This document shows, piece after piece, positions 1 through 4,757 of a stretch of 7,117 bases of DNA. The notes beneath the pieces are model-generated. The model saw nothing but the letters and a program-made list of their open reading frames with translations, did not search any database and was not told the origin of the DNA. This stretch comes from Methanosarcinales archaeon (lineage in GTDB: Archaea; Halobacteriota; Methanosarcinia; Methanosarcinales; Methanogasteraceae), in NCBI GenBank assembly GCA_003661105.1, contig QMVM01000104.1:1-7117 (forward strand), written 5' to 3'. Position 1 is the first letter of the stretch. Each line of letters starts with the position of its first letter. Made by a program: the position numbers and the translations under genes.

Positions 1-36
1 CTCCTTTTCCCTATCGTGAAATTCTATTCGTTTCAT
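1..36 (-). CDS. Start of a second archaeal ATPase paralog (partial, runs off the window)
   Basis: Only the first 12 codons lie in the window, reading MKRIEFHDREKE from an ATG at 36. They align without gaps to the start of the complete ATPase upstream (MMEVTFYDRESE): the F-x-D-R-E-x-E pattern is shared. This pattern is typical of the N-terminus of archaeal PF01637 ATPases, just before the first strand and Walker A. A GAGGAG ribosome binding site lies 7 nt upstream, which supports this start. The gene has the same orientation as the complete ATPase and sits 194 nt downstream of its stop codon, so it looks like a tandem paralog. Everything past residue 12 is outside the window, so an intact gene cannot be confirmed. 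Confidence 0.72.
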   Translation of the reverse strand, partial: MKRIEFHDREKE

Positions 37-43
37 GCTCTTT

Positions 44-49
44 CTCCTC
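44..49 (-). promoter_or_regulatory. Shine-Dalgarno site of the partial ATPase paralog
   Basis: GAGGAG on the minus strand lies 7 nt before the ATG at 36. It is the main evidence that the 12-codon opening at the window edge is a true gene start. An AT-rich TATA-like stretch (minus-strand AATTATAA, about 60-68) lies further upstream. Its spacing would put the transcript start almost at the ATG, which conflicts with use of this site, so the promoter is unresolved. Confidence 0.6.
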
Positions 50-116
50 GTCACACGGTTATAATTCTATTGTGCCCCCAAGCTAGCTGCTATCTCATCG
101 CCACCCACGACCCCTG

Positions 117-133
117 CCGCCCCCCTCACCCAC
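117..133. repeat. GC-rich repeat B, copy 1
   Basis: This C-rich segment matches 1407-1425 apart from a 2-nt length difference, and both contain CCCCTCACCCAC. Together with the 27-nt repeat at 152-178 it shows that the DNA before the two ATPase genes is homologous. The gap between the B and A repeats is 18 nt here but 118 nt in the other copy. Confidence 0.6.
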
Positions 134-151
134 ACCCGCCGCCGTGCCCGC

Positions 152-178
152 GCACGCAAGCACCAGCAGCACCGCGAG
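152..178. repeat. 27-nt perfect repeat A, copy 1 (signal-peptide core)
   Basis: These 27 nt are identical to 1544-1570. The next 10 nt match with three differences. Read on the minus strand, the repeat encodes LAVLLVLAC in both copies, so the conserved DNA is exactly the hydrophobic core of the leader peptide. The period between the two copies is 1392 bp, close to the 1262-bp distance between the two ATPase starts, which fits a tandem duplication of leader plus ATPase. Confidence 0.85.
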
Positions 179-230
179 TACGCCCACAGATGCGATTCCC
201 GAGCAGAGCAGCCCAAAATCCATCCCAACT

Positions 231-1298
231 CTACGCATCCCGCACCACCTCTCGTATCGCATGTAAATTCAGCTGTGATTGCGGCTTTATCATCTTAGAA
301 AGCGGATCCACGAATAAAATATTCTCTTTAACAAGATATCGCTTGGATATTTCATCAACTTCATTTATAGCAACCTCATTCCTATCCACAAACTTCCGCA
401 AGATGTCGATCAGGTTCTCATAATGCACGTCACAAATGCTGTCGCCAATTGTTATTTTAGCTCCCAGTTCATTAACAACCTTAAGTTCTGTCTCTATCCT
501 GCCAGAAGTCACATTGAACATTTCGCAAGCTTTCTTCTCCCGATCTCCGGAGTTAACGAGTTCAACCAGATACACTGGTTTACCACCGCAAAAGTCCCAC
601 GCAGCTTCCTTCTCCGCATCACTAAATTGGTATTTGTCTAAAAAGTCCATAGTCGTCTCACGCTCAAAATCGTCCACCAGCAGATACCTGCACCTCCCCT
701 CAAGCATCGCCTGGCTGTAAACGTGCTCGATAAAGAGCGAATCAGAAGTCACCACGAATATGTGTGCCAGATGCAGCTCTTTTGTTAGCCGCACAAAGAA
801 ATTGAATAGTTTGTAGATTAAAAGTCCATCGATCTTCAGATCCCCTATCACCTGCAGCTCATCGATGATCAGCACCGGCACACGTTTCTTTGACATCTCA
901 CCGAAGAAACGTTCGATGTATTTGAACATATCTTTACTTTTATCTTTCTTCTCGAATATCTGTTCAAACAGATTTAGTGGTATCGGGATTCCACTGAGTA
1001 TCTTCAAATCTTTGACCAACGATTGCGCATACTCCGAAACGTTATCAATCACACCACCCTCATCGATCTCAAATAACACATTAAGGAAGTCTTCATAACC
1101 TGTGATAAATCTCCCGCGCAGGTTAACATAGAATGGGGCATACCGATCAGGCAGTTCTTTGATCAGGTGGCTGATCAGTTCGGTCTTGCCTGAGTTTATC
1201 GGCCCGTAGACAAACGTAATCAGTCTCGGTTTCGTACGCATTGTATCCATTATCTCTTTTATTTCCGATTCCCTGTCGTAAAAGGTTACTTCCATCAT
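231..1298 (-). CDS. Archaeal AAA/STAND-type ATPase (PF01637 family)
   Basis: This 355-residue P-loop ATPase has the layout of the large archaeal ATPase_2 family. The N-terminal F-x-D-R-E-x-E motif is at 6-12, Walker A GPINSGKT at 32-39 and Walker B VPVLIIDELQ at 140-149, with Asp146-Glu147. A sensor-1-like strand, FVVTSDS, is at 181-187. GRCRYLLVDDF (201-211) precedes the lid, and GGKPVYLVELV (238-248) is the typical sensor-2 region. The rest (about 260-355) is probably a winged-helix domain. No signal peptide or membrane segment is seen, so it is cytoplasmic. Of two adjacent Met codons the first is preferred, because GGAGG lies 9 nt before it. The family's cellular role is mostly unknown, and links to mobile elements or regulation are inference. 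A paralog starts 194 nt downstream. The gene is less GC-rich than the flanking leader DNA. Confidence 0.9.
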   Translation of the reverse strand: MMEVTFYDRESEIKEIMDTMRTKPRLITFVYGPINSGKTELISHLIKELPDRYAPFYVNLRGRFITGYEDFLNVLFEIDEGGVIDNVSEYAQSLVKDLKILSGIPIPLNLFEQIFEKKDKSKDMFKYIERFFGEMSKKRVPVLIIDELQVIGDLKIDGLLIYKLFNFFVRLTKELHLAHIFVVTSDSLFIEHVYSQAMLEGRCRYLLVDDFERETTMDFLDKYQFSDAEKEAAWDFCGGKPVYLVELVNSGDREKKACEMFNVTSGRIETELKVVNELGAKITIGDSICDVHYENLIDILRKFVDRNEVAINEVDEISKRYLVKENILFVDPLSKMIKPQSQLNLHAIREVVRDA

Positions 1299-1307
1299 AT
1301 TACTTAT

Positions 1308-1312
1308 CCTCC
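1308..1312 (-). promoter_or_regulatory. Shine-Dalgarno site of the complete ATPase
   Basis: GGAGG on the minus strand lies 9 nt before the ATG at 1298 and 12 nt before the second in-frame ATG at 1295. The spacing favours the upstream Met as the start. Confidence 0.75.
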
Positions 1313-1345
1313 ATTTACTTTGGTATCAATCTTTTTGTGATTGTG

Positions 1346-1353
1346 ATCATAAA
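1346..1353 (-). promoter_or_regulatory. Possible TATA box of the complete ATPase
   Basis: The minus-strand sequence TTTATGAT is centred about 52 nt before the ATPase start. A TATA box there would place the transcript start near 1324, leaving a leader of about 26 nt that contains the GGAGG site. A direct hexamer repeat (TTGTGA twice, 1335-1346, plus strand) lies between it and the start. The box is a weak match to the archaeal consensus, so this is tentative. Confidence 0.35.
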
Positions 1354-1376
1354 GCCACTGACACAGACCCCTCGAT

Positions 1377-1391
1377 CGGAGTGCCACTCCG
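1377..1391. repeat. Short palindrome upstream of the ATPase
   Basis: CGGAGTG-C-CACTCCG is a perfect 7-bp inverted repeat about one central base, lying about 80 nt before the ATPase start and just upstream of its possible TATA box. The position suits a dimeric regulator site. It could also fold as a 5-bp hairpin. Functional role is inference. Confidence 0.45.
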
Positions 1392-1406
1392 CGACCAGCC
1401 CATCAT

Positions 1407-1425
1407 CCGCCACCCCCTCACCCAC
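1407..1425. repeat. GC-rich repeat B, copy 2
   Basis: This is the partner of 117-133, identical except for a 2-nt indel. It lies downstream (in minus-strand sense) of the decayed surface-protein start and links this leader to the one before the second ATPase. Confidence 0.6.
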
Positions 1426-1471
1426 GCACGCAACCAACCCACGGCCTCCGCAGCCACCAGCAGCAGGCGGG

Positions 1472-1639
1472 TCATGCCGCCGCCTCCGCAGTCTGAATGC
1501 CCGCGGAATCCGCGCCGCCATCATCATCCACAACCCACGTCGTGCACGCAAGCACCAGCAGCACCGCGAGCATGCCCGCACCAAAGATCATCGTTCGCAA
1601 AAAAGTACGAGTTTCGAGCGGGGGAAAACATCTTGTCAT
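1472..1639 (-). pseudogene. Truncated start of a secreted beta-helix (NosD-like) surface protein (copy 2)
   Basis: This 55-codon ORF starts at an ATG with GGAG 9 nt upstream (1649-1652). Residues 11-32 form an export signal: basic RTFLR, the hydrophobic stretch MIFGAGMLAVLLVLAC, and a possible lipobox Cys at 32. It continues TTWVVDDDGGADSAGIQTA (33-51). From knowledge of the family, archaeal surface proteins with right-handed beta-helix (NosD/PbH1) repeats commonly begin, after the signal peptide, with W-x-VDDDGGADFxxIQxAVxAA. The fragment aligns to that pattern with the same spacing and then hits a TGA. No beta-helix repeats follow in any frame, and the next gene is the ATPase. I infer a gene fossil or an N-terminal cassette left by recombination. 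A translated small lipoprotein cannot be excluded. Confidence 0.6.
1544..1570. repeat. 27-nt perfect repeat A, copy 2 (signal-peptide core)
   Basis: This is identical to 152-178 and encodes LAVLLVLAC on the minus strand within the decayed surface-protein start. The octamer GCACGCAA at its left edge (1544-1551) recurs at 1426-1433. These two octamers bracket most of the roughly 100 bp that are missing from the other copy. Confidence 0.85.
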
Positions 1640-1753
1640 AACCATCAACTCCGCTATGTTACATCTCACATACGCTATACGTCCATAAGTACCTTTTGTA
1701 TCACAGAGACTATCCTGACTTATGGCGTTGCGGATGAAATCTGTGGTTTTATG

Positions 1754-1770
1754 TGGATATCCATATAATA
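1754..1770 (-). promoter_or_regulatory. TATA-like box overlapping a palindrome downstream of the redox operon
   Basis: The minus strand reads TATTATATGG (1761-1770), a fair archaeal TATA box, and it runs into the perfect 10-bp palindrome TGGATATCCA (1754-1763). It starts 13 nt past the stop of the upstream large-subunit gene and about 125 nt before the decayed surface-protein start. It may be that gene's old promoter with an operator. The palindrome could be chance. Confidence 0.35.
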
Positions 1771-1782
1771 TTGAGCATGTTC

Positions 1783-3195
1783 TCACAACCTGACAGCACC
1801 CTTGACATACTCATCGATAGCCTTCGCCGCAACCTTTCCCGCACCCATAGCCGAGATAACAGTCGCAGAGCCTGTTACGATGTCGCCCCCTGCAAACACG
1901 CCGGGCTTTGATGTTGCTCCGGTCTCATCCGCCACGATTGTCCCGTACCCTGCAGTCTCAAGATCGGGTGTTGTCATCGACACGAGTGGATTTGGGGATG
2001 TGCCGATTGCAATTACCACGACATCAGCAGGGATGATGTGCTCGGTCTCCGGGACCGGAACAGGTCGGCACCGTCCCGACTCGTCCGGCTCGCAGAGTTC
2101 CATATTGACACATTCCATACATGTTACCCAGTTATTCTCATCACCGAGAATCCGTATCGGGTTTGTGAGCAGACGAAATATGATCCCCTCTTCTTTTGCG
2201 TTTAGAACCTCTTCTGCCCGCGCTGGAAGCTCATCCTCGCCGCGGCGGTATACGATAGTCACTTCCCCTGCGCCAAGCCGAAGCGCACACCGCGCGGAGT
2301 CCATCGCCACATTGCCGCCGCCGACGACGATTGTCCGGCGTCCCTTCTTAACCGGCGTGTCGAATTCTGGAAATAGGTATGCCTTCATCAGGTTCACACG
2401 GGTCAGGAACTCGTTTGCAGAGTAGACGCCGTTTAAGTTCTCGCCATCGATTCCGAGAAACGAAGGAAGCCCTGCGCCCGTTCCCAGAAAGACGGCGTCA
2501 TACTCCCGTAGCAGTTCATCCACCGTACCGATCTTCCCGATTACCGAGTTCATGAGCATATCAACGCCCAGCCGCCGTATGAAATCGACCTCCGCAGCAA
2601 CGATCGACTTTGGCAGCCTGAACTCTGGAATTCCGTACACAAGGACGCCGCCGGCAGCGTGCAGCGACTCAAAGACCGTGACAGCGTGCCCCATCTTGGC
2701 AAGCTCGGCTGCAGCGGTAAGTCCTGCCGGACCTGCTCCGACGACTGCAACGCGTCTGCCTGTGGACGCTCGGAGATCAGGGATAGTAACTCCCTCTTCC
2801 ATCTCGTAATCCGCCACAAACCGCTCAAGCCCACCGATTGCGATCGGGTCTCCTTTTCCGCCCTTTCCAAGTACACAGACCGCCTCGCACTGTGTCTCCT
2901 GTGGGCAGACTCGTCCACAGATAGCAGGCAGTGAGTTCGTGCTCTTTAGCGTGAGAACCGCTGAATCAAAGTCCTCTTCTGCGATCTGGCGTATGAAACG
3001 CGGGATATCCACTCCGACAGGACAACCTTCGATGCAGGGAGGTTTTTTACAGTTAAGGCAGCGATTCGCCTCTGCCACCGCCTCGTAACGGTTGTATCCG
3101 AGTGCAACCTCCTCAAAGTTTGACCTGCGCTCGGATGGCGACTGTTTTACCATCTTGGGTCTTTTTTCGGGTTTTGATTCAGTCTTCATCTTCAT
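1783..3195 (-). CDS. nfnB: Large subunit of NfnAB/SudAB-type ferredoxin:NADP+ oxidoreductase (GltD-like)
   Basis: This 470-residue flavoprotein belongs to the GltD-like family. An N-terminal Fe-S region has two Cys sets: C46/C49/C54/C58 and C93/C97/C103/C107, with Glu100 in CPQE, the region where NfnB enzymes use a Glu cluster ligand. The FAD site GAGPAG is at 153-158, the pyridine nucleotide site VVGGGNVAMDSAR at 290-302, and the C-terminal FAD motif GVFAGGD at 432-438. With the adjacent small subunit it should form a cytoplasmic complex moving electrons between ferredoxin, NADH and NADPH. Such enzymes were called sulfide dehydrogenase in Pyrococcus. Automated annotation often says glutamate synthase small subunit, but no large synthase subunit is near and the small-subunit partner argues for Nfn/Sud. 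The ATG overlaps the upstream stop (ATGA) and has GGAGG (3206-3210) 10 nt upstream. Bifurcating versus simple transhydrogenase activity cannot be told from sequence. Confidence 0.92.
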   Translation of the reverse strand: MKMKTESKPEKRPKMVKQSPSERRSNFEEVALGYNRYEAVAEANRCLNCKKPPCIEGCPVGVDIPRFIRQIAEEDFDSAVLTLKSTNSLPAICGRVCPQETQCEAVCVLGKGGKGDPIAIGGLERFVADYEMEEGVTIPDLRASTGRRVAVVGAGPAGLTAAAELAKMGHAVTVFESLHAAGGVLVYGIPEFRLPKSIVAAEVDFIRRLGVDMLMNSVIGKIGTVDELLREYDAVFLGTGAGLPSFLGIDGENLNGVYSANEFLTRVNLMKAYLFPEFDTPVKKGRRTIVVGGGNVAMDSARCALRLGAGEVTIVYRRGEDELPARAEEVLNAKEEGIIFRLLTNPIRILGDENNWVTCMECVNMELCEPDESGRCRPVPVPETEHIIPADVVVIAIGTSPNPLVSMTTPDLETAGYGTIVADETGATSKPGVFAGGDIVTGSATVISAMGAGKVAAKAIDEYVKGAVRL

Positions 3196-4031
3196 ACTGC
3201 TGGCTCCTCCGCTACTTTGTAGTCAAGCGCCTCCTTCTCTTCTGGTAGATACATGGTAAGTCGGCTCATCAGAAGCGTGAAATCGACCTCGTGCGCATCG
3301 AACTCGGGTCCGTCCACACATGCAAACTTCGTAACGCCTCCCACAAGCACCCGACATGCGCCGCACATACCAGTCCCATCCACCATGATCGGGTTTAAGC
3401 TGACCACGGTCTTGATGCCAAAGGGCTTTGTGACACCAGCGACCGCCCGCATCATCACGGGCGGACCGATCGCAATCACCCTGTCGACCTGCTCGCCGCT
3501 CTCGATCACGTTCTGCACGATATCAGTAACAAACCCGTGGTGCCCTTTCGTGCCGTCATCGGTTGTGACATGGAGTTCGCTGCTTGCTTCTTTCATCCGT
3601 TCCTCCCAGAACAGAATGTCCGCACTCCGCGCACCGATTATAGAGATCACTTTGTTCCCTGCCTTCATAAGCCCCCGTGCGATCGGAAATATCGGCGCAA
3701 TCCCGACGCCACCGCCCACGCAGACAACGGTTCCGAACTTCTCAATCGTTGACGCGCATCCGAGCGGTCCTGCGAGGTCAGCAATCGAATCGCCCGCACC
3801 GAGCGACGCAAGCTGGCGGGTCGTCTTGCCGATCTCCTGGAATATGAGCGTGACCGTCCCGTCTGCTGCGTCGAAATCAGCGATTGTGAGCGGTATGCGC
3901 TCCCCACACTCATCGATCCGCAGTATCACGAACTGTCCGGGCATCGCTTTCTCTGCCACCCGCGGGGCAGCGATGTCCATCTGGTGGACCGTCGGGACGA
4001 GTTCTTGTTTTTTAAGTATTGTAAATGGCAT
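3192..4031 (-). CDS. nfnA: Small subunit of NfnAB/SudAB-type ferredoxin:NADP+ oxidoreductase (SudB-like)
   Basis: This 279-residue protein has the ferredoxin-reductase fold of NfnA, SudB and PyrK-like subunits. The FAD-binding motif RIPLTIAD is at 45-52. The NAD(P)-binding segment VCVGGGVGIAPIFPIARG is at 103-120, and GPPVMMRAV at 189-197 contacts the nucleotide. A C-terminal [2Fe-2S] site is formed by Asp218, Cys223, Cys226 and Cys238 (D-x4-C-x2-C-x11-C). This matches the Asp-Cys3 ligation reported for the Pyrococcus furiosus enzyme. It is expected to hold the NAD(H)-side flavin and pass electrons to the large subunit encoded immediately downstream with a 4-nt overlap. Length is normal. The best ribosome binding site (AGAGG, 4046-4050) is 14 nt before the ATG, somewhat far. 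No other start is clearly better. Confidence 0.92.
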   Translation of the reverse strand: MPFTILKKQELVPTVHQMDIAAPRVAEKAMPGQFVILRIDECGERIPLTIADFDAADGTVTLIFQEIGKTTRQLASLGAGDSIADLAGPLGCASTIEKFGTVVCVGGGVGIAPIFPIARGLMKAGNKVISIIGARSADILFWEERMKEASSELHVTTDDGTKGHHGFVTDIVQNVIESGEQVDRVIAIGPPVMMRAVAGVTKPFGIKTVVSLNPIMVDGTGMCGACRVLVGGVTKFACVDGPEFDAHEVDFTLLMSRLTMYLPEEKEALDYKVAEEPAV

Positions 4032-4141
4032 CTCGTAATCATCTTCCTCTGTTACTCATTTGCATAATAACCGCGCCGTGATCAAAAAGATGTTGGTCGT
4101 GGTGGCGGCATCGAATAAGTGTTTGTGGTGTGTGCAGCAGG

Positions 4142-4165
4142 AGTGCGTAACGGGTTTTACGCTCT
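4142..4165. repeat. Inverted repeat in the divergent intergenic region
   Basis: GCGTAA (4145-4150) and TTACGC (4157-4162) are perfectly complementary around a 6-nt loop. With one mismatch the arms extend to 9 nt (4142-4150 and 4157-4165). The repeat lies between the divergent redox operon and coiled-coil/deacetylase operon, about 41 nt before the plus-strand TATA box. It could be a regulator site or a hairpin. No T-tract follows, so a terminator is unlikely. Confidence 0.45.
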
Positions 4166-4205
4166 GCCTTGTTGGAGTCTTGCAGGGCGGGACTATGCAA
4201 AGTGA

Positions 4206-4213
4206 TTTATATG
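4206..4213 (+). promoter_or_regulatory. Archaeal TATA box for a near-leaderless transcript
   Basis: TTTATATG, preceded by purine/A-rich GCAAAG (4197-4202) resembling a BRE, is centred about 26 nt before the ATG at 4236. Archaeal spacing would put the transcript start at or next to that ATG, and no Shine-Dalgarno sequence is present. It should drive the coiled-coil and deacetylase genes together. Confidence 0.7.
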
Positions 4214-4235
4214 GGTTTTACCAAAAGCATAATCG

Positions 4236-4757
4236 ATGAAAAGAGATGTTAGTTTCTCGCTGCTCGGACTCATCATGCTGCTATGCCTGGGGATTGCAGT
4301 AGCCAGCGTGTATTACCAGTACACCTACACTGATCTGCAATCAAAGTATGAAGTCTCAAACGATACCTTGCAGAAGACGATGATCGACTATCAGGAGAAG
4401 GAGATGATTTTAGACGCTACTCTTAAGAACTTGAGTCTTTCGGAGGAGCGGGAGGATGTGCTTGGTGGTAAGTATCAGAAGGTCGAGACCGAGAAGGTAG
4501 GACTCCAGACCGACCTTGCAACGGCAAATGATGCTATTAAAAAGCTGAATAGGGAGAAAGAATCTCTGGAAAGCGAGGTCGAGACTCTGGATAAGGCATA
4601 TAAGAGAGCAGAGATGGGAAGACTTTTACTGGTGGATGAAGTCGATAGCTATAAGGGCAAGATCAAAAGTCGTGAAAATACAATCAAGACTCTGGAAGCT
4701 GAAATCAAGACTCTGGAAGCTGAAAATGCGGCTCTGAGAGCGAAATTATCCGAATGA
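4236..4757 (+). CDS. Membrane-anchored coiled-coil protein
   Basis: I do not recognise a named family. The 173-residue product has a short basic N-terminus (MKRD), one hydrophobic segment at about 6-25, and then an almost uninterrupted charged coiled coil (about 30-173) with leucines at heptad spacing and no Cys, Gly-rich or catalytic motifs. The positive-inside rule suggests the coil is outside the cytoplasmic membrane, which is inference. Near the C-terminus IKTLEAE is duplicated in tandem by a perfect 21-nt DNA repeat. The gene seems to start on a near-leaderless transcript and its stop overlaps the next start (ATGA), so translation is probably coupled to the deacetylase-family enzyme. A scaffold or partner role for that enzyme is possible but unproven. 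Confidence 0.85.
   Translation: MKRDVSFSLLGLIMLLCLGIAVASVYYQYTYTDLQSKYEVSNDTLQKTMIDYQEKEMILDATLKNLSLSEEREDVLGGKYQKVETEKVGLQTDLATANDAIKKLNREKESLESEVETLDKAYKRAEMGRLLLVDEVDSYKGKIKSRENTIKTLEAEIKTLEAENAALRAKLSE
4683..4724 (+). repeat. Perfect 21-nt tandem repeat (two units)
   Basis: Two identical 21-nt units (4683-4703 and 4704-4724) encode IKTLEAE twice, adding exactly two coiled-coil heptads in frame near the C-terminus of the membrane-anchored coiled-coil protein. The absence of any silent difference points to a recent slippage or duplication event. Confidence 0.9.

Larger units (their letters stand above)
95..223 (-). pseudogene. 42-codon signal-peptide-like ORF, decayed leader of a surface protein (copy 1)
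   Basis: This short ORF starts at an ATG 7 nt after the stop of the complete ATPase and ends in TGA. Residues 1-14 are mildly hydrophobic and are followed by the core VLAVLLVLAC (residues 15-24) and then AGTAAG, which resembles an export signal with a possible lipobox Cys at 24. The tail is Gly/Arg-rich and ends after 42 residues with no recognisable domain. The same hydrophobic core and underlying DNA recur in the copy before the complete ATPase, where a surface-protein opening follows it. I infer a decayed N-terminal fragment of a secreted protein. A functional small membrane peptide is the alternative. No strong ribosome binding site is visible. Confidence 0.4.
1299..1782. other. 484-nt intergenic region with duplicated GC-rich leader DNA
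   Basis: This gap lies between the ATPase and the redox operon, both on the minus strand. It holds, in transcription order, a probable promoter and palindrome (1754-1770), an inverted repeat (1683-1690 with 1718-1725), the decayed surface-protein start (1472-1639), the two repeats shared with the region before the second ATPase, a short palindrome (1377-1391) and the ATPase promoter/ribosome binding site. I see no intact gene of normal size. Part of it is strongly C-rich on the plus strand, unlike the ATPase gene beside it. Confidence 0.7.

Noticed and set aside
117..178. CRISPR array or insertion-sequence end as the source of the repeats
   Set aside because: There are only two distant copies. 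They have no regular spacers, no terminal inverted repeats and no transposase, and the repeat is coding-like (signal-peptide core).
16..423. Plus-strand open frame of 135 codons at the left end
   Set aside because: It is Pro/His/Arg-rich, made of the C-rich leader repeat and the antisense of the ATPase 3' end, with no domain or good ribosome binding site.
1315..1584. Minus-strand 89-codon frame before the ATPase
   Set aside because: It overlaps the decayed surface-protein start in another frame, where the export signal and VDDDGGAD motif are lost and the product is Arg/Gly-rich. The motif-bearing frame is the better reading.
1241..1768. Plus-strand open frame of 175 codons across the intergenic region
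   Set aside because: Low-complexity Pro/Ser/Arg composition antisense to the duplicated leader. It begins inside the ATPase start region and shows no recognisable motif.
2550..2918. Minus-strand 122-codon frame inside the large redox subunit gene
   Set aside because: It is an out-of-frame shadow of a gene with every cofactor motif intact, and the product is Ser/Arg-rich.
1783..3195. Glutamate synthase small subunit (GltD) as the role of the large flavoprotein
   Set aside because: The fold is shared, but the overlapping NfnA/SudB-like partner with a [2Fe-2S] site fits a ferredoxin:NADP+ oxidoreductase, and no large glutamate synthase subunit is in the window.
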